Shown here: positions 48,108 through 57,313 of the stretch, piece by piece
Layout of the letters: each line of letters starts with the position of its first letter
Numbering within the stretch: the first letter of the stretch is position 1
Source of the DNA: Peribacillus sp. FSL P2-0133
GTDB taxonomy: Bacteria > Bacillota > Bacilli > Bacillales > DSM-1321
Assembly: GCF_037975445.1 (NCBI RefSeq)
Contig: NZ_CP150254.1
Location: 3,904,001-3,968,000, forward strand
Length of the DNA stretch: 64,000 nucleotides
Direction: 5' to 3'
Notes under the pieces: model-generated
Databases searched by the model: none
The model's input: the letters and a program-made list of their open reading frames with translations, nothing else
Told to the model about the DNA's origin: nothing
Program-made: the position numbers and the translations under genes

Positions 48108-48252
48108 GGAAGGTCCTCCTAAAAAAATGATGTTTATTATTCTAGATATGTAAAATCATAACAGTTTTTATGTGAATTTTCACCTTCGTATTGATAAATG
48201 AAGCTTCTTATCCACTTTTTCCCCATAAAGTTTGTCATTTAGACACATCACG

Positions 48253-48284
48253 AAAAATCCGCCGATTGAAATGGCGGATTTTTT
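48253..48284 (-). terminator. Terminator of the yqfC-yqfD-phoH unit
   Basis: AAAAATCCGCC/GGCGGATTTTT stem and U run directly after phoH. Confidence 0.9.
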
Positions 48285-48285
48285 C

Positions 48286-49248
48286 TTATGACTTCGCCTG
48301 CTCGTAAGCAGTAATGATTTTGGCGACAAGCGGATGTCTTACTACATCACTTTGTTCAAAATAAACAAAGGAAAGGCCTTTAACATTCTTCAAGATCTCT
48401 TCTACCCGGATCAGACCTGACTTCATACCTTTCGGAAGGTCAATCTGGGTCCGATCTCCCGTAATGACCATTTTCGATCCGAAACCAAGCCGGGTCAAGA
48501 ACATCTTCATTTGGGCTTCCGTCGTATTCTGGGCTTCATCCAATATGACAAAGGCATCTTCAAGCGTACGGCCCCTCATATAAGCCAGAGGAGCTATTTC
48601 GATCGTTCCGCGCTCTATCATCCTTAGCGTCTGTTCCATCCCTAGAAGGTCATGGAGAGCGTCATACAGCGGTCGTAGATAAGGATCTACCTTTTCCTTC
48701 AGATCTCCAGGCAGAAAACCAAGGCTTTCCCCTGCTTCGACGGCAGGCCGTGTCAGGATGATCCGTTTAACATGTCCATTTTTCAATGCATTGATGGCCA
48801 TCACTACAGCAAGGTAGGTCTTCCCGGTTCCGGCAGGCCCAATTCCAAATACAAGATCCTGTTTCTTTATAGCCTGGATATAGTATCTTTGCCCGATCGT
48901 TTTGACTTTTATGGATTTCCCCTTAGCCGTTTTAGCGATTTCCTCATCATATAATTCACCGAAATACTCCAATGTGCCTTTTCTTGCCAATTCAATTGCA
49001 TAAAGCACATCCCTGGAACTGATTGCAATTCCTTTTCTGACCACTGTCAATAATGCCTTGAGGATTTCCTCCCCCATCGATACCCGCTCGATATCCCCGG
49101 CAACACTCACCGCTTCACCTCGGGTTATGACGGAAATGCCAAGCTCCTCTTCGAGCACTTTTACATTTGAATCCCCATTGCCCAATAATGCGATCGCTTC
49201 ATTGGGTGATTCTATTTCGAGCTTAATTACTTTCACATCATCTGCCAT
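48286..49248 (-). CDS. phoH: PhoH-like ATPase
   Basis: 320 residues. N-terminal KH-like region, then P-loop GPAGTGKTYLAV near 130-141, EAGESLGFLPGDL, Walker B AFVILDEAQN and TGDRTQIDLP. Probably an RNA-related ATPase/helicase; role unsettled. Sits 3 nt after yqfD, so it is co-transcribed with sporulation genes. Confidence 0.94.
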   Translation of the reverse strand: MADDVKVIKLEIESPNEAIALLGNGDSNVKVLEEELGISVITRGEAVSVAGDIERVSMGEEILKALLTVVRKGIAISSRDVLYAIELARKGTLEYFGELYDEEIAKTAKGKSIKVKTIGQRYYIQAIKKQDLVFGIGPAGTGKTYLAVVMAINALKNGHVKRIILTRPAVEAGESLGFLPGDLKEKVDPYLRPLYDALHDLLGMEQTLRMIERGTIEIAPLAYMRGRTLEDAFVILDEAQNTTEAQMKMFLTRLGFGSKMVITGDRTQIDLPKGMKSGLIRVEEILKNVKGLSFVYFEQSDVVRHPLVAKIITAYEQAKS

Positions 49249-49251
49249 TCG

Positions 49252-50439
49252 TTAGTCTCCTTGAATGATTGGCTGTCCAATCGCTATATCTTCAATAACT
49301 TGGTAATGTATAGATAATTTAACTTTACCATTGTCCATGCTTTCGTGCAAAATTTTTTCCTCGACGATTTCATCTTCCTCTTCTAAATGCTTTTTCAATT
49401 CTGCTTTAGCCATTTTCCTGCCTTCCTTCACCGCTTCTTTCTCCGTATAACTTCGTACAATATCTTCCTTGCTCCTCAAGGTCACTTGTTTATAGGAAAT
49501 GGGAAGTTCCCATTGAAGAAAGTGAAATGGCCTCACTGTCGTTTCTTTTTCCTGTTTTTCATATCCCGGATCCTTGAAACCCCATACCGGAAGGGAAAAG
49601 CCCCCCATTTTCAAAAAGTGCCTGCTCGTTTCATCTCCGTTAAAAACAGAAAACTTGGTTTTTAACGGAACTTCCACTTTCGCTTTATACCACGTTTTCC
49701 CTTTTATTACTCCCTGTGCGGATACAATTTCCTGTTTATCCTCTTTTCCAATCAATCCCGAAACAAGAAGCTGTCCTTTTCCTACATAATCATTCACATT
49801 AACAATAGATTGTCCCTTTTCAACGAACATATCAGTGATGATCGCCTTTTTGGAAGCTACCAAATTTTGCGGAGATGTTTCCTCGACCTCTTTAGGTTGC
49901 CGTTTTTCTACAACCCGAAAATGGTATGTCGTTCCCTTTAGCTCTACCCCTACCCATGTCAATGCACCAATCCGGTCCGACAGCTTACGCTGAATCGTAT
50001 CCACATCATCCACAAAGAATTGCACTTTCCCAATCTTCACGCCCATCTTGTCCAATTCTTTCCGGATGGCATGCTCGGTTGCAGGTTTGGCATCTTGAAC
50101 CTCGATGCCCCAAACCATATTGGAAAGTACAAATATACAAAGCAGGAAAGCGATCATCCCCGCTAAAAACCCGCTGTTTTTCATGACTCTCTTCATTAGG
50201 AAAGGGAAACCCTTTCCCTGCATGAACTTTACTTTACAATCGCTCTTACGCATGACCTGACGGAGTTTGGGGATATCCCTGATATCCATATGGAAAATCA
50301 GGGCTTCACTTCCGACACGCTTCACATCCCAGATATGAAGCCCCCTTCTCGTCAGCATATTAATCAGCCGTTCTGCACCTTTGCCATAAGCCTTCACCTT
50401 TACATAGCCTGTATAATAGTTTGTCCATTGGTTTTTCAT
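49252..50439 (-). CDS. yqfD: Sporulation protein YqfD
   Basis: 395 residues. Cytoplasmic N-terminal part (1-90), one membrane segment (about 92-112), then an extracytoplasmic region with repeated beta-type segments and WVGVELKGTTYHFRVVEKRQP. Matches the YqfD stage IV family, made in the mother cell under sigma-E in B. subtilis. Ends next to phoH, preceded by yqfC. Confidence 0.92.
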   Translation of the reverse strand: MKNQWTNYYTGYVKVKAYGKGAERLINMLTRRGLHIWDVKRVGSEALIFHMDIRDIPKLRQVMRKSDCKVKFMQGKGFPFLMKRVMKNSGFLAGMIAFLLCIFVLSNMVWGIEVQDAKPATEHAIRKELDKMGVKIGKVQFFVDDVDTIQRKLSDRIGALTWVGVELKGTTYHFRVVEKRQPKEVEETSPQNLVASKKAIITDMFVEKGQSIVNVNDYVGKGQLLVSGLIGKEDKQEIVSAQGVIKGKTWYKAKVEVPLKTKFSVFNGDETSRHFLKMGGFSLPVWGFKDPGYEKQEKETTVRPFHFLQWELPISYKQVTLRSKEDIVRSYTEKEAVKEGRKMAKAELKKHLEEEDEIVEEKILHESMDNGKVKLSIHYQVIEDIAIGQPIIQGD

Positions 50440-50454
50440 GGAGACCTCCCGGGA

Positions 50455-50739
50455 TCATTCATTGATAAAATAGACCTTATCGATTTTGCCTTCGAGCATG
50501 ATTTCTTCCGGCAAAATCGTCTTTATGACAAAGGCATTTCCCTTTATCAGCAACTGCCCATTTTTAAGCATCAATCGCACTTCGCTGTCTGTAAAAGCCA
50601 ATAAGCCACGATGGTTTTCAATATAAATATGTAATTGTCCGATCATTGTAATTCGCGGCAGGTCCATCATGACATCTTGCGGAAGGTCCATTGTTTTGGT
50701 CATAAGCTGTTTCACTCTTTTTCCCCAATTGTGTGCCAT
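50455..50739 (-). CDS. yqfC: Sporulation protein YqfC
   Basis: 94 residues, beginning MAHNWGKRVKQLMTKTMDLPQDVMMDLPRITMIGQLHIYIENHRG by parts, the YqfC family pattern; mostly short beta strands, like YabP. Sigma-E controlled in B. subtilis and required with yqfD for late sporulation. Its AAGGGGG ribosome site lies inside a terminator-like hairpin (50745-50787). Confidence 0.92.
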   Translation of the reverse strand: MAHNWGKRVKQLMTKTMDLPQDVMMDLPRITMIGQLHIYIENHRGLLAFTDSEVRLMLKNGQLLIKGNAFVIKTILPEEIMLEGKIDKVYFINE

Positions 50740-50787
50740 AAAAAAGAACCCCCTTTCATCTCAATGTATGAAATGAAAGAGGGTTCT
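50740..50787 (-). promoter_or_regulatory. yqfC hairpin and sigma-E-like -10
   Basis: Minus strand: 15-nt arms AGAACCCTCTTTCAT and ATGAAAGGGGGTTCT (one mismatch), then U6 and the yqfC ATG. The loop carries CATACATT (50770-50763), a perfect sigma-E type -10; the -35 match is poor. Read-through RNA would terminate or hide the RBS; RNA starting at about 50756 would not. Confidence 0.62.
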
Positions 50788-50867
50788 AGCACAAAATTAT
50801 AAGTGAATGAGAGTCTATTTTTTCATGCTCAATTAATGACGGGCTTAAAAAAGCCCGGGGCTCCGAA

Positions 50868-51371
50868 TCACCTTCTGGACCTCTGAAGACTTCTCTTCGC
50901 CCTTGGCGGTCCCAGCACTTCTGACATGATGATGCCATCAATCAGCTGTTTTTTACCAAAAGACGGCCCTTGGCGATAGACCGGACTTTTATTATCAGAA
51001 ATCGTTGATGTAAGTTGATCCGCCTTCGCTTTTTGATATAAACGCTCCTGATCGTACTTCTGCTGAAGCCTTCTAAGCTCCGCAATCCTTTTGTTCGCAT
51101 CGTTCGTCGTCTCATCGATCACTTCAACAGCCTGAGCTGCCTGCTGTTCGACTTTCCTTACAGGAGCAGGGGCAGGCCTTTGCTGCGGATTCCCTTGCTG
51201 CATTTCACCTTGAAGCTCCCGCATGACCTCCTGCCATTTCTTTTTCGGAGGCGTGTTAGGATCATCAAATTGCTGAGGCTGCTTTTTCTTTCCTAACATG
51301 GACGTTAAAATACCGATCAAGACAATGATAAGGAATGGGTTCTTGAGAAAGAAATCAATAAAATCTCCCAT
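50868..51371 (-). CDS. yqfB: YqfB-like protein, third gene of the nfeD-floA unit
   Basis: 167 residues. N-terminal membrane segment (about 9-26), a Gln/Pro-rich stretch (PQQFDDPNTPPKKKW, QGNPQQRPAPAPVRK), a helical charged region (about 83-125) and a basic C-terminus (GPPRAKRSLQRSRR). Position equals yqfB after floA in B. subtilis; sequence similarity was not verified. Function unknown. A CGGGCTT/AAGCCCG stem-loop (50840-50857) follows. Confidence 0.75.
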   Translation of the reverse strand: MGDFIDFFLKNPFLIIVLIGILTSMLGKKKQPQQFDDPNTPPKKKWQEVMRELQGEMQQGNPQQRPAPAPVRKVEQQAAQAVEVIDETTNDANKRIAELRRLQQKYDQERLYQKAKADQLTSTISDNKSPVYRQGPSFGKKQLIDGIIMSEVLGPPRAKRSLQRSRR

Positions 51372-51393
51372 TTAAAGACCTCCCTTCCCTGAC

Positions 51394-52407
51394 CTAATTA
51401 TTATTATTATTATGGTTATTGTTGTTATCTTTTGGATTTTCGGATATTTTACTGATGGAACCGCGCATATCCGTATCGGCCGTGATATTTTGGATATTCA
51501 TATAGTCCATCACTCCAAGGTTTCCGCTTTTCAGTGCATCGGCCATGGCCAACGGAACTTCCGCTTCGGATTGAACAACCTTCGCTCTCATTTCCTGAAC
51601 ACGGGCAACCATTTCCTGTTCAAGCGCAACAGCCATTGCACGGCGTTCTTCGGCCTTTGCCTGGGCTATTTTCTTATCGGCTTCGGCTTGGTCCGTCTGT
51701 AATATGGCCCCGATATTTTTACCGATATCCACTTCAGCGATATCAATGGAAAGAATTTCGAATGCCGTTCCTGAATCCAACCCTTTTGATAGAACCGTTC
51801 GTGAAATCAAATCGGGATGTTCCAGGACATCCGTGTGCATTTTCGAAGCACCGATCGTCGATACGATCCCTTCCCCTACACGGGCAATGATCGTCTCTTC
51901 ACCGGCACCACCGACTAGACGTTCAATGTTGGCCCGGACCGTGATCCTTGCCTTAGCTTTCACTTCAATACCATTCATCGCCACACCAGAGATGAACGGA
52001 GTTTCAATCACTTTCGGGTTAACGCTCATTTGAACAGCCTGCAATACATCACGACCGGCAAGGTCAATAGCTGCACCCCGTTCGAAAGGTAATGTGATAT
52101 TGGCGCGTTCTGCAGCAATTAATGCATTCACAACTCGATCGACATTACCGCCTGCAAGGTAATGGCTCTCCAATTGATTCGTTGAAACATTGATTCCAGC
52201 CTTATGGGCCTTGATAAGCGGGTTGACGACCCTGCTTGGTATAACGCGGCGAAGCCTCATCCCAACTAATGTAAATATACTGATTTTGACTCCTGCCGCT
52301 AAAGCGGAAATCCATAACATTACTGGTACGAATGTGAAAAACACTGCCAACACGATGATGGCAGCAATCACTGCCAGTACAATAAATATCGTTCCTGAAG
52401 TTATCAC
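51394..52407 (-). CDS. floA: Flotillin-like protein FloA
   Basis: 337 residues. N-terminal hydrophobic hairpin (about 6-40), SPFH-type domain with [31 protein letters not shown] near 130-160, then a Glu/Ala coiled coil ([25 protein letters not shown]). Organises membrane microdomains. Ends in an unusual run of about ten Asn with one His. Second gene after nfeD, downstream of a sigma-W type promoter. Confidence 0.96.
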   Translation of the reverse strand: MITSGTIFIVLAVIAAIIVLAVFFTFVPVMLWISALAAGVKISIFTLVGMRLRRVIPSRVVNPLIKAHKAGINVSTNQLESHYLAGGNVDRVVNALIAAERANITLPFERGAAIDLAGRDVLQAVQMSVNPKVIETPFISGVAMNGIEVKAKARITVRANIERLVGGAGEETIIARVGEGIVSTIGASKMHTDVLEHPDLISRTVLSKGLDSGTAFEILSIDIAEVDIGKNIGAILQTDQAEADKKIAQAKAEERRAMAVALEQEMVARVQEMRAKVVQSEAEVPLAMADALKSGNLGVMDYMNIQNITADTDMRGSISKISENPKDNNNNHNNNNN

Positions 52408-52439
52408 TTAATGATTCATCCTTCCTGTATCTCTTAATT

Positions 52440-53765
52440 TTAATTTGAATCCGGAATTTCCCGGACGACTACCCTTGATCCTTCAACTTTTACGATAATG
52501 ATTGACGAACCTTTCGAGATAAAGCTTCCTTCGGTCACGACATCCACTCTTTCTTCTTTGACCAAAGCTGTTCCTGAAGGCCTCAAGTCTGTAAGGGCCT
52601 TCCCTTCTACACCTAATAAATCCAAACGATTCGGATTGCTGACATACCCTTGTTCCGTTTTTGTTGCATCGGTTAATATCATTTTCCTGAAAAATTTCAT
52701 CTGTTTTCCAAACACCTTTACAAGTAGGATGAATACCAAAATGGATACGGTAACCGCAATTAGCAAGGATATCGTCATATGGACCGGATCACCTGTTGCG
52801 AGGAACAGACTCCCCACTATCGCGGTAAATCCGAGCAGCCCGATAATCCCCCCTGGGATAAAAAATTCAATTAGTACGAGAATGACCCCGATGATGAACA
52901 TCGCTAACGATTCGTATCCGGTGATACCGGCGACAAGATGACCATAGAAGAATAAGACAAGACTGGTGATTCCAATGACCCCCGGAATACCAAAACCGGG
53001 TGAAAATAATTCCATCACAATCCCGATTCCCGCTATCGTTAACAAAATGGGAACGACGATCGGGTTGGTCAAAAAGCGGGCAAGTTTCTCAGGAAAGCTT
53101 TCTTCGATTGACCGAATATCAGCATCCTCAACTCCAAGTATACTATACAGCTCCGCTTTCCCAGAGACGGTGCCTTCACTATAGCCTGCCTTTTTTGCCT
53201 GTTCAGCTGTAAATGTCAGCAACTTCCCTTTTTCCGCTCCATATTCGGGTAGATCGATGTCAACATCCGCCATCGCCTGGGCGTAGATGGGATCACGTCC
53301 ATTTTGTTCAGCAGCTGTCTTCATGGCAGCTAACCAATAAGATTGCGCTTTCTTACCTGCAGCGTTCCCTGCTGAATCAATCACAGCCGCAGATCCCATG
53401 GTGGCACTCGGAACCATATAGATCTCATCTGCACTTAGAGAAATGTATGCCCCTGCAGATAAAGCCCTGTTATTGACGTAGGCAACTGTCTTGATTGGTG
53501 AATCCGAGAGTAACTTTGCAATTTCCCCTGCTGCATCCACAGCACCTCCAGGGGTATTCACCTCGAAAACGACAAGATCTGCATCAGCTGCTTCAGCAGT
53601 GGTCAGCGCGCGCTCCAAAAAGGCCGAGAGTCCCTTTTCCACCGTTTCTTCTATTGGTACATGGTAAACGATCTTCTCGCTTGCAGATACCGGTGATCCC
53701 CCAAAAGAAGACATGGTGAACAGCAATCCAAATAAGAGTACAGATAAATAACGCCAAATTTTCAA
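52440..53765 (-). CDS. nfeD: NfeD membrane protein (ClpP-like serine protease fold)
   Basis: 441 residues from a TTG with AAAGGGGG upstream. Signal peptide (1-29), a Clp-like domain with NNRALSAGAYISLSADEIYM (about 98-117, catalytic Ser in SAGA) and GSAAVIDSAGN, membrane segments about 235-345, and a C-terminal OB domain. NfeD proteins act with flotillins; the gene order nfeD-floA-yqfB equals yqeZ-yqfA-yqfB. Confidence 0.94.
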   Translation of the reverse strand: MKIWRYLSVLLFGLLFTMSSFGGSPVSASEKIVYHVPIEETVEKGLSAFLERALTTAEAADADLVVFEVNTPGGAVDAAGEIAKLLSDSPIKTVAYVNNRALSAGAYISLSADEIYMVPSATMGSAAVIDSAGNAAGKKAQSYWLAAMKTAAEQNGRDPIYAQAMADVDIDLPEYGAEKGKLLTFTAEQAKKAGYSEGTVSGKAELYSILGVEDADIRSIEESFPEKLARFLTNPIVVPILLTIAGIGIVMELFSPGFGIPGVIGITSLVLFFYGHLVAGITGYESLAMFIIGVILVLIEFFIPGGIIGLLGFTAIVGSLFLATGDPVHMTISLLIAVTVSILVFILLVKVFGKQMKFFRKMILTDATKTEQGYVSNPNRLDLLGVEGKALTDLRPSGTALVKEERVDVVTEGSFISKGSSIIIVKVEGSRVVVREIPDSN

Positions 53766-53903
53766 CGGAACGCCCCCTTTCCCGTATTAGACGCGGTAAG
53801 TGCCTCCAGTATTCAGGAGGAGAACCTACCAGTAAATTCAGCACGCAACTAAAATTCGAATAAGGAGCAAATGAAGCAACCCTTTACTCTGTTCTTTAGT
53901 TAT

Positions 53904-53929
53904 TACGTATGTATATGAAAAAGGTTTCA
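53904..53929 (-). promoter_or_regulatory. Sigma-W type promoter of nfeD-floA-yqfB
   Basis: Minus strand TGAAAC (53929-53924), exactly 16 bp, CGTA (53907-53904), the sigma-W consensus; the orthologous operon is a known sigma-W target in B. subtilis. The rest of the 300-bp gap 53766-54065 is AT-rich leader and the yqeY terminator. Confidence 0.82.
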
Positions 53930-54010
53930 AAAAAAAGCAAATAAAATTAAAAGTGCCCCCATTATCTTGGGCTACGTTTCAATAATATACGCATAAAATT
54001 CATGAAATAC

Positions 54011-54040
54011 ACAAAAACCACAGGCAATTTGCCTGCGGTT
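54011..54040 (-). terminator. Terminator of rpsU-yqeY
   Basis: CCGCAGGCAA/TTGCCTGTGG stem and TTTTTG on the minus strand, 26 nt after the yqeY stop. Confidence 0.87.
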
Positions 54041-54065
54041 AGGTTTCGAGTTTTAAGTTTAGAGT

Positions 54066-54509
54066 TTAAGATAGATGTTGTTGTACTAATTTGTTTACTA
54101 GTGAACCATCCGCTTTACCTTTAACTTTAGGCATTAAAGCTCCCATAACTCGGCCCATATCTGCTTTGGATGTTGCATTGACTTCTTCAATCGTTTGTTT
54201 AACGATATTAGAAATGTCTTCTTCTGAAAGTTGCTCAGGCATATATGCCTCTACGTATACTAGTTCGGTGCGGACTTTATCCACGAGATCTGAACGACCT
54301 GCGTTTTCAAACTCCTGGAGGGAGTCTTTGCGTTGTTTTAATTCGCGAGAGAGCACTGTCAATTCTTCATCATCTGTTAAATCTTGTCTCTGCTTCATGG
54401 CTTCGTTTTGAATAGAAGCTTTCAGCATCCGAATAACAGATAGTTTGTCCTTTTCCTTGTTCTTCATCGCTTGTTTCATATCATTATTTAAACGCTCGAG
54501 AAGACTCAT
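54066..54509 (-). CDS. yqeY: GatB/YqeY domain protein
   Basis: 147 residues, all helical, with [17 protein letters not shown] and [28 protein letters not shown], the C-terminal tail domain found in GatB. Probably tRNA-binding; precise role unknown. Follows rpsU by 14 nt. Confidence 0.95.
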   Translation of the reverse strand: MSLLERLNNDMKQAMKNKEKDKLSVIRMLKASIQNEAMKQRQDLTDDEELTVLSRELKQRKDSLQEFENAGRSDLVDKVRTELVYVEAYMPEQLSEEDISNIVKQTIEEVNATSKADMGRVMGALMPKVKGKADGSLVNKLVQQHLS

Positions 54510-54523
54510 CTTTCCACCCTCTC

Positions 54524-54697
54524 TTAGAATTTACGTTTTCTTGCAGCTTCAGACTTTTTCTTACGTTTTACGCTTGGTTTTTCATAAAATTCACGCTTCC
54601 TAGCTTCCTGAAGCGATCCTGCTTTAGATACAGTACGTTTGAAACGACGAAGAGCATCTTCAAGCGATTCGTTTTTACGAACGACGGTTTTAGACAT
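54524..54697 (-). CDS. rpsU: 30S ribosomal protein S21
   Basis: 57 residues from [19 protein letters not shown] to [12 protein letters not shown], full-length S21, highly basic. RBS GGAGGGAAAG. The frame extends to 54724 upstream but that part contains the ribosome site. Operon rpsU-yqeY. Confidence 0.97.
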   Translation of the reverse strand: MSKTVVRKNESLEDALRRFKRTVSKAGSLQEARKREFYEKPSVKRKKKSEAARKRKF

Positions 54698-54933
54698 CTC
54701 TTTCCCTCCCTCCGAAAACAACACACTAACTCAAGTTGTCAACATGTTATACATGTACTAAACAATTATAATATATCATCTTTAGCAGGTCAACCAATAA
54801 AATCAAACTTATTTTGAATATCATCATGTTATTATCATAATTTTTCACGAAACGATGATTCAACTTGCATGAAAATCCAATTTATAGCATGTCTCCCGTC
54901 ATTGGGCCATAAGCTTACTATGAGGTGACAGTC

Positions 54934-55866
54934 ATGCATGAGCTATTTTTATTCCTTTTATTCATTGCGATATTTTTGGCAGGTATGTCGGTTTTACGAA
55001 TCGGACTGTTCAATATGTCGGGTGCAGCATTAAAAACTTTTCTCTCAAAGGTTACGGATAAGCCATGGAAAGGCTTCATGGCCGGAACCATCTTTACCGG
55101 GATCCTGCAGAGCAGCTCGGCGGTAATGGTCATGACGGTCGGCCTCGTTTCCGCAGGAAGCTTAACGTTCCCGCAAACGATCGGGATTATTCTTGGAACG
55201 AATATCGGATCCACCTTTACAGCAGAGTTCATGACCTTCTCTCTGGATCGTTGGATCATTCCCGGTGTCGGAAGCGGCGCTTTCCTTTGCTTCATGCCAA
55301 AAGCATTACCGAGAAGCATAGGGATGTCACTGATCGGAATCTCGGCCATCTTCGCGGCGATGAGTGGTTTTAAAACGCTTTCGACACCGATTGCAGCCTA
55401 TCCATCCATACAAACGCTCATCCATTACATAGAGGGCCACATGAGCTATGCCCTATTAGCCGGGATATTATTGACGGCACTCATTCACTCCAGTTCGGCA
55501 ACCATTGGGATAGCCATGAGCTTTTTGATGAATGGGGAGTTATCCGTCTCTTCCGCAATCATCATCATGCTCGGATCGAATATAGGCACATGCATCACCG
55601 GATACATGGCCAGCATCGGTTCCGGTAGACAAGCTGCCTTCACAGCTTATTCACATATTTGGCTAAACGTCATAGGGGTTGCCGCATTCCTGCCTTTTGT
55701 GGACATCCTGGAAAGAACCGCTGCCTTTTTCACCGAAAACAAGGGGACACAGCTGGCCCATGCCAGTGTCATTTTCAATATCTTGACTTCTTTTGCCGTC
55801 TTGCCATTCGCACGGCAATTCTCCAACCTCATTCTTTTGGTGCATCGGCCAAACTTAAAAAAATAA
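54934..55866 (+). CDS. yqeW: Na/Pi-cotransporter family protein YqeW
   Basis: 310 residues from ATG 54934 (GAGGTGA upstream). Two inverted halves of the NptA/PhoU-less Na+/Pi symporter fold, each with a Q/HSSSA motif: TGILQSSSAVMVMTVG (about 58-73) and TALIHSSSATIGIAMSF (about 182-198), plus GTNIGST and GSNIGTC. Presumed sodium-dependent phosphate carrier or related. Opposite strand to its neighbours. Confidence 0.9.
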   Translation: MHELFLFLLFIAIFLAGMSVLRIGLFNMSGAALKTFLSKVTDKPWKGFMAGTIFTGILQSSSAVMVMTVGLVSAGSLTFPQTIGIILGTNIGSTFTAEFMTFSLDRWIIPGVGSGAFLCFMPKALPRSIGMSLIGISAIFAAMSGFKTLSTPIAAYPSIQTLIHYIEGHMSYALLAGILLTALIHSSSATIGIAMSFLMNGELSVSSAIIIMLGSNIGTCITGYMASIGSGRQAAFTAYSHIWLNVIGVAAFLPFVDILERTAAFFTENKGTQLAHASVIFNILTSFAVLPFARQFSNLILLVHRPNLKK

Positions 55867-55912
55867 GGAGCTGTCCAAAAGTCATTAGTGACTTTCTTTT
55901 AGGGCAGCTTCG
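55866..55912 (+). terminator. Terminator-like long hairpin after yqeW
   Basis: Outer AGCTGTCC/GGGCAGCT and inner AAAGTCA/TGACTTT pairing directly after the stop. The T run lies inside the arms, so efficiency is uncertain. Confidence 0.55.
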
Positions 55913-55979
55913 TGTGAAGATTGGACATCAAATGTAGCTGCACCAGATATAAAAGGATAAATGATTACTGGGAGGTTTT

Positions 55980-56111
55980 TTAGCTAATCTTTTTATAATT
56001 AGTTTTATGATTCAATAAGCTCAAACCACTCGATATAACAGGAGCTAATATCAAAATAATCAAACCTATAAATAAAATGGTTATTGAAGTGTCATATACC
56101 CAAAATTTCAC
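55980..56111 (-). CDS. Possible 43-residue single-span membrane peptide
   Basis: GTG-initiated frame (KFWVYDTSITILFIGLIILI then LAPVISSG and a basic tail NHKTNYKKIS). One clear membrane segment with positive C-terminus, the form of many small membrane peptides. No convincing RBS, so it may be chance. The 613-bp gap 55867-56479 holds this, the next ORF and terminators only. Confidence 0.35.
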   Translation of the reverse strand: MKFWVYDTSITILFIGLIILILAPVISSGLSLLNHKTNYKKIS

Positions 56112-56148
56112 CACTCATCTAAAGTAGTGTTAATGATAAATGAAAAAA

Positions 56149-56211
56149 TTAAAAACCTTTTTTCATTTCCCTCCCCATGTTCATGCATTTAATATAAGCA
56201 AGTTTACTCAC
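56149..56211 (-). CDS. Possible 20-residue leader peptide with strong RBS
   Basis: GTG start preceded by AGGGGGG at 7 nt; product SKLAYIKCMNMGREMKKGF. Its end overlaps an A6/T6 hairpin (AAATGAAAAAA/TTTTTTCATTT), a terminator-like arrangement before the 43-residue ORF. Could be attenuation or coincidence. Confidence 0.3.
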   Translation of the reverse strand: MSKLAYIKCMNMGREMKKGF

Positions 56212-56400
56212 TGTTGATCCCCCCTAATATTTATTAAATCCACAATAAGCTTTTTTTTGAATTTATGGGTTCCAAAAATGACAAGTACAAGTCCAAAAAT
56301 GATACGGGTCCTATTTTTTCACGGAAGAAATAGGCGCAATGCACAAACACATGGGATATCACCAGTTGAATTACAAACCGATTTTTTTATGGAAGTAATA

Positions 56401-56443
56401 AAAAAAAGGCGGAGAAAAATAAAATATTTTTCTCCGCCTTTTT
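56401..56443 (-). terminator. Terminator of deoC
   Basis: Near-perfect 19-bp stem AAAAAAGGCGGAGAAAAAT / ATTTTTCTCCGCCTTTTTT; symmetrical. Confidence 0.92.
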
Positions 56444-56479
56444 TATTTCAGGGAGTTATTATACGGTCCCTTTTTAAAA

Positions 56480-57151
56480 TCAATAATCGGAATCAGCCGT
56501 TAAGCCCTTTACGATGGAGACACCTGCACTCGCTCCAATTCTTGTTGCACCAGCTTCAATCACTTTCTGGGCATCACTCGTATTGCGGACTCCGCCTGAA
56601 GCTTTGACACCGATATCCGGGCCAACCGTTTTTCTCATAAGCGTGATATCTTCAACAGTCGCTCCGCCGGTCGAAAAACCAGTTGATGTTTTCACATAAT
56701 CCGTTCCTGCTTTTACGGCCAATTCACATGCACGGACTTTTTCTTCATCAGTCAATAAAGAAGTTTCAATGATCACCTTTGAAAGAGCCTTACCAGTGGA
56801 TGCCGCTACCACAGCACGAATATCCCGCTCTACCAACTCATCATCCTTGTCCTTCAATGCGCCGATATTGATCACCATATCGACTTCGTGAGCGCCATTG
56901 GAGATGGCGTCCTTCGTTTCAAAAGCTTTGGTTTCCGGTGTGGTTGCACCTAGAGGGAAGCCGATGACCGTACAAACTTTCACTTCTGAACCTTCCAAAA
57001 GTTCGCTTGCATATTTCACCCAAGTCGGGTTTACGCATACGGAAGCAAAGTTATACTCTCTCGCTTCTTCGCATAATACCTTTATTTGCTCTTTGGTTGC
57101 ATCTGCTTTTAATAACGTGTGGTCAATTAAACCTGCTACATTTTGTGACAT
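56480..57151 (-). CDS. deoC: Deoxyribose-phosphate aldolase DeoC
   Basis: 223 residues. Class I aldolase splitting 2-deoxyribose 5-phosphate. Schiff-base lysine in [15 protein letters not shown] (about 150-164), second Lys in GVKASGGVR, and [21 protein letters not shown]. Stands alone; the usual nupC/pdp partners are absent. Confidence 0.97.
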   Translation of the reverse strand: MSQNVAGLIDHTLLKADATKEQIKVLCEEAREYNFASVCVNPTWVKYASELLEGSEVKVCTVIGFPLGATTPETKAFETKDAISNGAHEVDMVINIGALKDKDDELVERDIRAVVAASTGKALSKVIIETSLLTDEEKVRACELAVKAGTDYVKTSTGFSTGGATVEDITLMRKTVGPDIGVKASGGVRNTSDAQKVIEAGATRIGASAGVSIVKGLTADSDY

Positions 57152-57280
57152 TAATAAATCCTCCTCAAAAACAATCTATAACTAGTTGTACGTACCTCTC
57201 ATGATACCATAGTTTATCCACTTTGACGATATATATAGTCTTTACCCGAAAGTGCCAAGAAAACACATTAAAAAGAGGAT

Positions 57281-57313
57281 AAAAAAAAAAGACAGCGATT
57301 AACCGCTGTCTTA
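57281..57313 (-). terminator. Terminator of mtaB overlapping its stop codon
   Basis: AAGACAGCG/CGCTGTCTT with U10 on the minus strand; the stem includes the TAA. Confidence 0.92.
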
